Positions 33,523-41,744 of a DNA stretch of 64,000 bases are shown here, piece by piece. Both the position numbers and the translations under genes were made by a program. The stretch covers positions 1-64,000 of the forward strand of contig CAJUSP010000009.1 of assembly GCA_910589165.1 (NCBI GenBank). The letters are read 5' to 3'. Within the stretch, counting starts at the first letter, position 1. Each line of letters begins with the position of its first letter. This stretch comes from an uncultured Adlercreutzia sp. Lineage in GTDB: Bacteria; Actinomycetota; Coriobacteriia; Coriobacteriales; Eggerthellaceae. The notes beneath the pieces are model-generated. The model had not been told where the DNA came from. It made no database searches and saw only the letters and a list, made by a program, of their open reading frames with translations.

Positions 33523-35046
33523 CTACTCTTCTTCCAAGACGATGCGGTTGATGCGGTCGGCCAGGTCGCCGCCACGCTCGTAGAACTGGAGGTTCTGGTT
33601 GTGGGCGAAGTAGCGGTCCGACCCGTGGTCGTTGATGAAGGTCATGCCGGCGCGGCTCACAGACAAATCCGTCACCAGCATGAGCATCTCCTGGCCTTCG
33701 CCGAAGGCGGCCTCCACGAAGCGGAACACGTTGTCCAGCGCCGTCGCCCCGCGCTCAATGGCCGCATCCAGCGCGTCCAGCGTCTCGCCGAACAGCTGGC
33801 GCACGAGCGAGAAGGTGACGCCGCCGGGCAGCTCGGCCCCCAAGCGGCTGGCGGTGTCCAAAAGTGCGATGGTGCGCTCGTAGGCGCGGTAGGTCTCCTC
33901 GGACAGCAGGCTGTTGTCCCGCTCGATATCGCGCTTGCGGCCCAGCTCCAGCGAGGTGGACTGCACGAGCGTGGCGATGTCGTCGTCCTCGGAAAGCCCC
34001 ACGGCCTCTACGTCGCGCTTCATGGTGGACAGCGCCTCATGGGTGAACGCCGCCGCCTTCTCTTCCAAAACCGCCTCGCGCAGCACGCCCACGGTGGCAT
34101 CCACGATGAGCCCCATGACGGCTACACGCTCGTCGAAGGGCGCGCGCCGGGCCCGCTCGGCGAGCATCGGATCGGCGGTGCCTTCCAGAATGCGGTCGAT
34201 CTGGTAATCGGAGCGGTACTTCGTGAACAGGTCGTAGTACAGGGCGAACCGCCGCGCGATCTCCCCGTTCTGCACGTACTGCTGCACGAGCAGCTCGTCG
34301 ACGGCCAGCCCCCGCGCCTCATAGAGTTTGATCATGGCCGACAGGTCGTCCCAGCCGCGGGCCGTCACGAACGAGGCCCCGTCGGGCGTGGCCTCCACGG
34401 CGTAGAAGTGGGCCTGTTCGATATCCAGGTAGGTGATGACGGCCGGGTGCACCTCGGCGGAAACGGCGTACTCGCGCCACACGTCGTAGTCCGGCTCCAC
34501 ATCGATGCGCTTCAGGCGGTCGAGCGTGGCAATGTCGAAGTCGTGGGCCGTGCGGTTGTACTCGGGCGGGTTGCCGGCGGTTACCACAATCCATCCGTCG
34601 GGCACGGCGTGGCGGCCGAACACCTTGTACTGCAGAAACTGCAGCATGGCCGGCGTGAGCGTCTCGGACACGCAGTTGATCTCGTCGAGGAACAGAATGC
34701 CCTCCACGCGCCCGGTTTCCTCCATCGATTCGTACACCGACGCGATGATCTCGCTCATGGTGTATTCCGAGACCTGGAACTCGTGGCCGCCGTAGGTTTT
34801 CGTGGCAATGAACGGCAGGCCCAGCGCGCTTTGGCGGGTGTGGTGGGTCATGGAATAGGCGACGAAGCCCACTTCCAACTCGCGGGCGATTTGCTCCATG
34901 ATGGCCGTCTTGCCGATGCCCGGCGCGCCGATGAGGAACACCGGCCGCTGGCGCTCCGGTGGCAGAAGGTAGTTGCCGAACTCGTCCTTGGTGAAGTAGG
35001 CTACCATGGCGTTTTTGATCTGCTGCTTCGCTTCGCGGATGTTCAT
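33523..35046 (-). CDS. MoxR-type AAA+ ATPase
   Basis: This 507-residue protein has a AAA+ core in the first 300 residues: Walker A GAPGIGKT at 40-47, Walker B GILFLDEINC near 116, and a sensor-1 VTAGNPPEYN segment. The C-terminal 200 residues are helical with no recognised fold. MoxR ATPases work with VWA-domain partners to mature or remodel protein complexes. The start overlaps the stop of the VWA-like gene (35043-35046), as is usual for such pairs. Confidence 0.82.
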   Translation of the reverse strand: MNIREAKQQIKNAMVAYFTKDEFGNYLLPPERQRPVFLIGAPGIGKTAIMEQIARELEVGFVAYSMTHHTRQSALGLPFIATKTYGGHEFQVSEYTMSEIIASVYESMEETGRVEGILFLDEINCVSETLTPAMLQFLQYKVFGRHAVPDGWIVVTAGNPPEYNRTAHDFDIATLDRLKRIDVEPDYDVWREYAVSAEVHPAVITYLDIEQAHFYAVEATPDGASFVTARGWDDLSAMIKLYEARGLAVDELLVQQYVQNGEIARRFALYYDLFTKYRSDYQIDRILEGTADPMLAERARRAPFDERVAVMGLIVDATVGVLREAVLEEKAAAFTHEALSTMKRDVEAVGLSEDDDIATLVQSTSLELGRKRDIERDNSLLSEETYRAYERTIALLDTASRLGAELPGGVTFSLVRQLFGETLDALDAAIERGATALDNVFRFVEAAFGEGQEMLMLVTDLSVSRAGMTFINDHGSDRYFAHNQNLQFYERGGDLADRINRIVLEEE

Positions 35047-36587
35047 AGGGGCTCCTCTTCTAGCACGAAGGTCTCGTCCAGTACTACTTTCATGGCCCAC
35101 GGGGGCACGGGCGCGGCACAGGCGGCGTCGTCGGAATCGAGGAAGACGAAGGCGGTCTCGTAGGCCGGGCGTCGCTTGGGGTAGGTGCCCTGGCCGTCGG
35201 TGAAGTAGATGAGGCCGCCCAAATCGTCCAGCTCGCCGGCGGCTAGGGCCGCGTCCACGTAATCGAAGACGGGGCGGAAGTCGGTGCCGCCCAGGCCGCG
35301 GATTTCCAGATCGTCCAGGTAGCGGTCCAAATCGCGCAGGCTGCGGATGCGCGCCACATGGGTGATGGCGGCGTCGCACTGGATGATGAGCACGTTCATC
35401 TCCGAGAAGAAGCTCGTCTCGTCGGCCAGGATGGAGTAGGTGCGCTCGATGAACCGCCGCACGAGGCCGTCTTTGGTGGAGGCCGAGGTGTCGATGGCGA
35501 TAACGAAGTCGCGAATGCGTTTTTCCTCGGCGAACTCCACCGGCTCCACGAGTGGCAGGTTGCCATAGAGCGAGAGCCCGTAGGTGTAGAAAACGTAGTC
35601 GAACTCGTCGTTGTTCACGCGGATCTGCTCGCCCATGCGCGCGAACTTGCGCAGGAAGGCCCGGTAGTCGTGTTTTTCGCGGGTGACCTTGCGCAGGTTC
35701 ATGGCAAGGTTGGCGCCCTCGATGCCCCACAGCCGCGCGTAGGCGTCCAGCTGGATGCCCATTTCCAGGGCGGCGTTCTCCCACTGCTCGCGGGAGCGAT
35801 CCAGCTGCACGGTGTCGGCCAGGCGCGGCCCCGCGGCGACGGCGGCGTTTTGCGGCGCCTGCTTCTGGGTGATGTCGGCCTCGGCCATGGCGCGGTGGGC
35901 CTTGTGGGCATAGGGGGCGTCGGCGGCTTCCTCGGGAATGTCCATATCGGTGCCCGAGGTGGCGGCGGCGCCTGCCGGGGCAGCTCGTCGCCCGTCGCCT
36001 TCGGCGGCTTCGCCCTCTTCGATTGCCGCGCTGCCTTCGTCGATGCGCACGGCGTGCCAGGGGCTGTGATCGTCCACGTAGAAGCGGGCGGCCAGGCGGG
36101 CCAGCTCGTCTTCGCTTGCACCTGCGGCGCGACGCTCCCGCAGGGCGGCGTAGACGCGCTCGGCGGTCATGAGGCCCGCCTCCTCGGCCATGCGCTCCAG
36201 CTCAGGGCGCGATGCGACGGCCAGGGGGGTGCGCGTGGCCGGCAGGTCCAGCTGGTCGATGACCGATTCCACCACCATGTCGCAGGCGATGTCCCACAGG
36301 TCGGGCTCGATGCCCTCGCCAGGGTAAAGGTGCAGGAACACGTTGTGCAGGACCACGTGCAGGTAGGCGCGGGAGGCCTCGGCAGTATCGCGGGCGTATA
36401 GGCGCGCCCACCAAGCCGGGTCGAAGCGCAGGTGGGCGCCGTCGGTGGCGAAGGTGGTGCCCGGAAGGGGAAGGGGCGTCAGGCGCGCGAAGGCGGTGCT
36501 CATGAAGCGCAGGTTCACAAGCAGCCCGTTCTGCACCAGCGCCAAGGCGTCAAGGGCCAGCGGCTTTATGTCGGCGGCACTGCCCAT
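35043..36587 (-). CDS. VWA-like domain protein, partner of the MoxR ATPase
   Basis: This 514-residue protein has an N-terminal region resembling inactive metallopeptidase (DUF2201-type) proteins, with a conserved HVVLHNVFLHL segment near 90. A charged linker and a C-terminal VWA-like domain follow, with an intact metal-binding DTSAS motif (IAIDTSAST, about 360-370) and YFTDGQG near 480. MoxR/VWA pairs assemble enzymes or transport complexes. The client is unknown. I chose ATG 36587 (AGGGA upstream). A GTG at 36620 would add 11 residues. Confidence 0.78.
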   Translation of the reverse strand: MGSAADIKPLALDALALVQNGLLVNLRFMSTAFARLTPLPLPGTTFATDGAHLRFDPAWWARLYARDTAEASRAYLHVVLHNVFLHLYPGEGIEPDLWDIACDMVVESVIDQLDLPATRTPLAVASRPELERMAEEAGLMTAERVYAALRERRAAGASEDELARLAARFYVDDHSPWHAVRIDEGSAAIEEGEAAEGDGRRAAPAGAAATSGTDMDIPEEAADAPYAHKAHRAMAEADITQKQAPQNAAVAAGPRLADTVQLDRSREQWENAALEMGIQLDAYARLWGIEGANLAMNLRKVTREKHDYRAFLRKFARMGEQIRVNNDEFDYVFYTYGLSLYGNLPLVEPVEFAEEKRIRDFVIAIDTSASTKDGLVRRFIERTYSILADETSFFSEMNVLIIQCDAAITHVARIRSLRDLDRYLDDLEIRGLGGTDFRPVFDYVDAALAAGELDDLGGLIYFTDGQGTYPKRRPAYETAFVFLDSDDAACAAPVPPWAMKVVLDETFVLEEEPL

Positions 36588-36701
36588 GTGGTTTCCCTGC
36601 GCTCCTTCAACCGGTTGCACTCGAACTCAGGCGTAGTGTAGCATGGCGGCAAGGGGCGGCGAAGCCGAGATTGAAGCGTTTTGGGAAGGTGCACAAAAGT
36701 T

Positions 36702-38960
36702 ATGGGTGAACATTACCTGGTACGACGCGACGGCGCTACACCGCTGGAGGATGTCATCGCGCAAGCGCAACAGCACCCGGTTGCGTTGGCTCTCGATGAG
36801 GTGACAGTAGAGGTGCCGGGGCGGCCTATCGAGGGCGAGAACTGGGCGCCGCAGCTTGCGCCCTACCAGCCCTGGGTGCACGACGCCGCGCTCGACGAGA
36901 CCGATGAGATCGACGGAGCCGATGGCGACCTTCTTATCGTAGGCGCGCTGGGCATGGGCATCAGCGACGAGGAGCGCCAGTCGCTTATCGGCGATGCGGT
37001 GCGAGGGGCCGATGGCGAGGAGCCTGGGCGCGGGTCGTCCGCGACGGCCATGACGCCGCACCAGTTGTGGGAAGCCGGGCTCACGCCGCCATGGCGGGGA
37101 GCCGCAGAGGATGCGACAGCTGCGGCCACGGGCGTGTGTGAAGCATCGAAAAGCCGTGAAACACAGGAAGCGACCCGTGAAACACTCGAATTCGACCGTG
37201 AAACATCCGATGATGAGTGCTTCGCCCTGAACGTGCCGCTGACGGTGCGCGAAGACGGGGAAGGCTGGGCGGTGTCCGCCGTGCATCTGTCGGTGCTGGC
37301 CGAGCATGGGCTGCCGGCCGACAACCTCGTGGTGGTCGTACCGTCGCTTATCGGGGGTAAGCCGGTGGTTCGCGTTACCTCCGAGGCTTTCGCCCGCCGT
37401 TTCACGAGCGGCGCGCAGGTGCGGCTTCTCGTGGTGCCCGACACCGTGGAGACCATCGGTGCCCAGGCGTTCGGCTCGGTGTGCGCCGAAACCATTTGGC
37501 TGGGCCGTGGTTTGCAGACTTACGACCCGGCTCCGCTCGATCTGGCGCTGCCCTCGCCGCGTTTGGATACTCGCCGCTACGAGGTGCACCCCGGCAATGG
37601 GCGCTTCCTGGTGGAAGACGGTTGCCTGAAGGAGCGTCTGCACGGGGCCGCAGGCGAGGCGGTAGGGAAGGAGTCGGCCGAGAAAGAAGGGGGGCGCAAG
37701 GGCGATGCTTGCGAAAGCGGTGACCCGCGTGCCGTTCCGACGCGGCTGCTTTTCTGCGCGGCGCCCTATGGGGAGCGCGTTGCCATACCGGAGGGCGTGC
37801 GCGTCATAGGCGCGGCCGCCTTCGCGAAGGGCTGGCCGCCCCCGCGCGTGCTCGATGTGCCGCCTTCACTTACGCGGGTGGACGGCTCCGTCAGCGCGGA
37901 GACGCTTTGGCGGTCGGAAGACCCGCAGGCCACGGCCCGCATCGTCGCTCGCTGCGGCGGCCGCGTGACCGACTTCAACGCTGTGGAGCGCGACGGATGC
38001 TGGTACGGATTCTCGGAGGAGGCCCGGAAGGGAAGTCCGGCGGAAGACGAGACGCCGGCCCTGCGCGTGGCGCACCTGGTGGCCGGCCCGCCTGCGCCCG
38101 ATTCGGTGTCGCGGCGCTTCTCGGCAGCGGCCCATGCGCGCGTCCGCGGCGAAGCGGCCCCGTCGCCGCGCGAGGTGGCAGCCACGGTGGCCAGCGCCAT
38201 GGTGGCGCCGGTTTCCACGGAAGATCGGCTGGCGCTGCCCCGTGAAGTAGAAGGCGCGCCGCTGACGCGCCTTGCCGAGCGGGCCCTCATCACCGCGCCG
38301 GCCACGCTTGCCATCCCCGAGACCGTGCGCACCATCGCCGACGGCAATGCCGCGAAAGGCTGCCGCAAGCTCATGCTGGCCGAGGGCCTGCGCGCCATCG
38401 GCGCTCACTGCTTCTGCTCGCGCACGCTGGCAGGCCCGGTGCTCATTCCGGCGAGCGTCACAAGCATCGGCGAGGGAAGCTTCGAATACGCGGTGGTGCG
38501 CCTGGCCGCAGCCGATGCCGTGGTGCACATCACATCCGACCAGCTCATCAGCTGCTTTCTGGCCGATGCACCCGATGGCATCCCCTTCGATTTCGAGCGC
38601 TATGACGCGCAGCTCATCGCCGGTCGAGGTCTGCCAGACCACACGGGCGCCCTGCTGCACCGCCTCGCCTCGCCGTTTCGCCTGGAAGGCGCCGCGGCCA
38701 CCCACATCGTGGAGGCCCTGCGCGACCGGGCGCTCGATGCCATAGCCGCAGCGGCCCGCGAGGGCGATATCGCTGTGGTGCGCGCCCTGGCCGAGCACGG
38801 CTTTCTCGACGACGCCCAGCTTTTCGACCGCCAAATCGAGCGCCTCCGCGCCAGCAACCGCACCGACTGCGTCCTCTACCTCATGAACTGGCACCGCAAC
38901 CGCACCGCCGCTAGCAGCGCAATCGCCCCCAAACGAGCCCGCGACCGCTTCGCGCTGTAA
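36702..38960 (+). CDS. Large protein with BspA-like leucine-rich repeats
   Basis: This 752-residue protein has no signal peptide. Short BspA/LRR_5-type segments (for example VPDTVETIGAQAFG, IPEGVRVIGAAAFAKG, IPETVRTIADGNAAKG, IPASVTSIGEGSFE) are separated by long non-repeat stretches. A run of heptads with the pattern xRETxxx lies near residues 150-172. The C-terminal 100 residues look like one ankyrin-like helical unit. It is divergent from the MoxR/VWA pair and could be a scaffold for that system, but this is inference. ATG 36702 is the first ATG after GGAAGG. Confidence 0.6.
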   Translation: MGEHYLVRRDGATPLEDVIAQAQQHPVALALDEVTVEVPGRPIEGENWAPQLAPYQPWVHDAALDETDEIDGADGDLLIVGALGMGISDEERQSLIGDAVRGADGEEPGRGSSATAMTPHQLWEAGLTPPWRGAAEDATAAATGVCEASKSRETQEATRETLEFDRETSDDECFALNVPLTVREDGEGWAVSAVHLSVLAEHGLPADNLVVVVPSLIGGKPVVRVTSEAFARRFTSGAQVRLLVVPDTVETIGAQAFGSVCAETIWLGRGLQTYDPAPLDLALPSPRLDTRRYEVHPGNGRFLVEDGCLKERLHGAAGEAVGKESAEKEGGRKGDACESGDPRAVPTRLLFCAAPYGERVAIPEGVRVIGAAAFAKGWPPPRVLDVPPSLTRVDGSVSAETLWRSEDPQATARIVARCGGRVTDFNAVERDGCWYGFSEEARKGSPAEDETPALRVAHLVAGPPAPDSVSRRFSAAAHARVRGEAAPSPREVAATVASAMVAPVSTEDRLALPREVEGAPLTRLAERALITAPATLAIPETVRTIADGNAAKGCRKLMLAEGLRAIGAHCFCSRTLAGPVLIPASVTSIGEGSFEYAVVRLAAADAVVHITSDQLISCFLADAPDGIPFDFERYDAQLIAGRGLPDHTGALLHRLASPFRLEGAAATHIVEALRDRALDAIAAAAREGDIAVVRALAEHGFLDDAQLFDRQIERLRASNRTDCVLYLMNWHRNRTAASSAIAPKRARDRFAL
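37156..37205 (+). repeat. Three GTGAAACA octamers at 21-bp spacing inside the LRR gene
   Basis: GTGAAACA starts at 37156, 37177 and 37198, and CC precedes the second and third. The 21-bp period keeps the reading frame and encodes three xRETxxx heptads. The octamer is half of the canonical parS palindrome, but the inverted half is absent. Confidence 0.6.
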
Positions 38961-39023
38961 AGAACGAGCATCAAGGCGCGAGCGTTAAGCAGTACGCAGT
39001 AAGCAGCGAGCGACGGCGCCGCC

Positions 39024-39722
39024 TCAGCACGCTTCCGGATCCAGCCGGTAGCCTATGCCCCAAACGGTCTCGATAATCCGGGGTTCAGTGGGATCGTCCT
39101 CAATCTTCGCGCGAAGCTTCTTGATGAACACCGTGATGGAGCTCGTCTCGCCGACGAACTCGCGCCCCCAAGCCTCCTCCACCAGCTGCTCGCGAGAAAG
39201 CACGATGCCGGGATCACGCGCCAACGCCGCCAGTATTTTGAACTCCTTGGGCGTGAGCGGTACGTGGACGCCGTCTTTGGTAAGGCGATGCTGGCCGGTA
39301 TCAAGTACGAGCCGCCCGACGGTGATCACCTCGCCGGTCGCCACGGCAGGTGCAGGCCGCATGCTCGCCCGCCGAAGGTGCGCCTCAATGTGCATCAGCA
39401 GCTCACGCGGGTCGAAGGGCTTCACCATGTAGTCGTCGCCCCCGGCGGCAAACCCCACGCCCTTGTCTACGATGTCGCCCTTAGCCGACAGGAAGATGAT
39501 CGGACAGGTGACGCCGCGGGCCCGCAGTTCGCGGCAGGCGGCAAAGCCGTCCATCTTCGGCATCATCACGTCCATGATGATGAGGTCGGGCGCCTCGCGC
39601 GGCACCACCGCAAGCGCCTCGGCGCCATTCTCGGCATAAGCGAACTCGTAGCCAGCGTCGCGCACCAGCTCGCCCACGAGTCGCTCGATACGCGGCTCGT
39701 CATCAACAAGCAGGATCTTCAT
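39024..39722 (-). CDS. OmpR-family response regulator
   Basis: This 232-residue two-component regulator has an N-terminal receiver with phosphoacceptor D51 (LIIMDVMMP), the acidic pair in VDDEP and the conserved lysine in MVKPFDP. The C-terminal winged helix of the OmpR/PhoB type follows (LTPKEFKILAALARDPGIV ... ETVWGIGYRLD). ATG 39722 has GAGGAGGA upstream and lies inside the end of the kinase gene (20-bp overlap), so the pair is co-expressed. It is likely to control the divergent molybdoenzyme genes at 41745, judging by position. Confidence 0.9.
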   Translation of the reverse strand: MKILLVDDEPRIERLVGELVRDAGYEFAYAENGAEALAVVPREAPDLIIMDVMMPKMDGFAACRELRARGVTCPIIFLSAKGDIVDKGVGFAAGGDDYMVKPFDPRELLMHIEAHLRRASMRPAPAVATGEVITVGRLVLDTGQHRLTKDGVHVPLTPKEFKILAALARDPGIVLSREQLVEEAWGREFVGETSSITVFIKKLRAKIEDDPTEPRIIETVWGIGYRLDPEAC

Positions 39723-41484
39723 CGTCTTCCTCCTCATCGACGGGTAGGTAGGGAATGCTCACGGTGAAGGTGCTGCCCTTCTTCACCGCGCTTTTCACGG
39801 ATACGGCGCCGCCGTGCAGCTCGGTCAGGTCGCGTACCACGGCGAGCCCGAGCCCCGTGCCCCGGTAGCGGCGGTTGGCCGACTGGCCAGCTTGCTTGTA
39901 CAGTTCGAAGATCTGCTCTTGGTCTTCGGGGGCAATGCCCATACCGTCGTCAGTTACGGTCATGACGATGACGCCGTGCTCGAAGGCGTCTTCGCCCGTT
40001 GCGCCATCTGCTGTGCCGTCCAGCGCCGACGTTTCGTGTGGGCCTTCGAAAGCGATGGCCAGTTTCACGAATCCGCCTCGGTGGGTGTACTTGATGGCGT
40101 TGTTCACCAGGTTCTCCAGAATGCGCCGCAGCTTCTCCCAGTCGGCCAGGGAGAGCGGCACGTCGGCAGCTACCGAGCACGTCAACGCGATGTCCTTGGC
40201 GGCTGCCAGCGGGTCTAGGCTCTTTTTCACGAACCCGGCCAGATCCACGAAGTCCACGGGTTCCAGCAGAAGCTCGTCTTTTTGGGCGGCGTGCTTGGAA
40301 ATAGTTAAGATGTTGTTCACCATTTCCAGGAGCAGGCTCGCGTTGGTTTCTATCTCGCTCACGGCGTCGCGAGTCTTACGATCCAGCTTCCCGTTATCGG
40401 CCAGAATGCGTGCGTAGGCGAGGATGCTCGTCAGCGGCGTGCGTAGCTCGTGGCTTACGATGGCGAAGAACTCGTTCTTGTAGGCCACCTCCTCGCCCAG
40501 GCGGTCGAGCGCGATCTTCAGCTCGCGCTTCTGGTAGTTGAGCAGGTCGTTGAGGGCCATGAGGTCGTCGGTTTTCGATCGCACTTGGCCTTCCAAATCC
40601 TCGTAGAGCGCTTGAAGATCGCGGGCCATGGAATCGAAATCGCTCGTGAGCTCGGTAATTTCGTCAGGGCCGCCCAAGGCTGGCTGAATAGACACCGGTT
40701 TGTAGCTGAAATCGCCCTCGCCTACCGAGGCTGCCGCCCGGCGTAACGCATCGATGGGCCGCAGCACGAGCCGACTCGTCACCAGGTATACGGCGGCGAA
40801 GGCGGCCAGCATCATGCACAGCACCATAATCACCTGCTGGACGACCGAGGACTGCACGCCCGTCTCATATATGTCCATGGGTTCGGTGATGGACATGGCA
40901 CCGCCTACCTGCCCAAGCTGCATGCCCTCCTTGGGGTAGCCGTATTGGTCGGGCTCGCCGACCGGTTCGCCGTGGCATTCCAGGCACGACTCAGTGACGG
41001 GCAAAGGCTCCAGGTATCGGAACACCTTCACGCCGTCAGCGTTCTCGTCCACGGCATAGTAGGCCTTCAGGGTGGGATCGGCATTGAAGGCGGCCAGGGC
41101 TTCGGTTTCGAAGTCGTCGGGCGCGTTGGCCTGCTGGCGCGGCGTCTCGTTGGTGAAGCGGATGGAGTAGTCGGTTTCCGTGGTGAACAGCATGGAAATG
41201 GACTTCGCCGCCACAACGCAAACCAGGTGCTTCGTGCGGAACGAGCCGTCTTCCGCACGGTTGATGACATTCTGGTTCATGTCGACGAAATCCCAGGCCG
41301 CACGCATTTCGGCAGCAAGCACCTCGGCCTTTTCGCGGGCCTCATTTTGGGCTTGAGAGGTTTGCAGGTAAAGGTTCCACGCCGTATCAACGCCCATGAG
41401 CACCACCATAATAATGCCAATGGACAGCGCGATTTTAAATCGCACGCCATAGCGAAATGATGGTTTACGTGCCTCGTCGGTCAT
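39703..41484 (-). CDS. Sensor histidine kinase with haem-binding (Tll0287-like/DUF3365) sensor domain
   Basis: This 593-residue kinase has TM1 (about 17-37), an extracytoplasmic domain of about 200 residues with a CxxCH motif at C167-C170-H171 (ESCLECHGEP), and TM2 (about 220-245). A HAMP-like segment, a DHp domain with phospho-acceptor H345 (SHELRTPL) and an ATPase domain (NLVNNAIKY, DDGMGIAPED, GTGLGLAV) follow. The sensor matches Tll0287/DUF3365-type domains that bind one c-type haem, so it probably senses redox state, a gas or a respiratory substrate. ATG 41484 has AGGGGAT upstream. It is divergent from the molybdoenzyme gene. Confidence 0.85.
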   Translation of the reverse strand: MTDEARKPSFRYGVRFKIALSIGIIMVVLMGVDTAWNLYLQTSQAQNEAREKAEVLAAEMRAAWDFVDMNQNVINRAEDGSFRTKHLVCVVAAKSISMLFTTETDYSIRFTNETPRQQANAPDDFETEALAAFNADPTLKAYYAVDENADGVKVFRYLEPLPVTESCLECHGEPVGEPDQYGYPKEGMQLGQVGGAMSITEPMDIYETGVQSSVVQQVIMVLCMMLAAFAAVYLVTSRLVLRPIDALRRAAASVGEGDFSYKPVSIQPALGGPDEITELTSDFDSMARDLQALYEDLEGQVRSKTDDLMALNDLLNYQKRELKIALDRLGEEVAYKNEFFAIVSHELRTPLTSILAYARILADNGKLDRKTRDAVSEIETNASLLLEMVNNILTISKHAAQKDELLLEPVDFVDLAGFVKKSLDPLAAAKDIALTCSVAADVPLSLADWEKLRRILENLVNNAIKYTHRGGFVKLAIAFEGPHETSALDGTADGATGEDAFEHGVIVMTVTDDGMGIAPEDQEQIFELYKQAGQSANRRYRGTGLGLAVVRDLTELHGGAVSVKSAVKKGSTFTVSIPYLPVDEEEDDEDPAC

Positions 41485-41642
41485 GGATCCCCTCCGCTTT
41501 TCCATCCTGCTATTATCGCCGATGATCGGCGGCTTCGGGGCATTCGCGGGGCAAGGTAATTCTTTTTTAATATTTGTCCCGGATTCTTAATACAAAGTTC
41601 CGTTTGGTTCCATTGCGGTGACGAAGAGTCAGCGGCAGAATG

Positions 41643-41700
41643 GGGGCTAAGCCCCACGGGTTTCGGCTGCGAGGAAGCCGCCCGGTCTGCAGGTTGAGCT
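41643..41700 (+). promoter_or_regulatory. Structured leader upstream of the molybdoenzyme gene
   Basis: Consecutive hairpins can form: GGGGCT-A-AGCCCC (41643-41655), then ACGGG..CGGCT with AGCCG.CCCGGT (41656-41686), then CTGCAG with GCTGCGG. A 240-bp gap, AT-rich in its first third, separates the divergent genes. The location fits an RNA switch responding to cofactor, but I could not match it to the molybdenum cofactor motif by eye. Confidence 0.35.
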
Positions 41701-41744
41701 GCGGGGCTGTAAGAGAGGGAACGATCAAGAGGAGGGAGCGTTCT

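Noticed and set aside
37156..37205. GTGAAACA octamers as a possible parS chromosome-segregation site
   Set aside because: parS needs the full palindrome of two inverted octamers. Here only direct copies at 21-bp spacing occur, inside a coding frame that they preserve.
41485..41744. Naming the structured leader a molybdenum cofactor riboswitch
   Set aside because: Hairpins can be drawn, but I could not align the conserved core by eye. It is kept only as a low-confidence observation.
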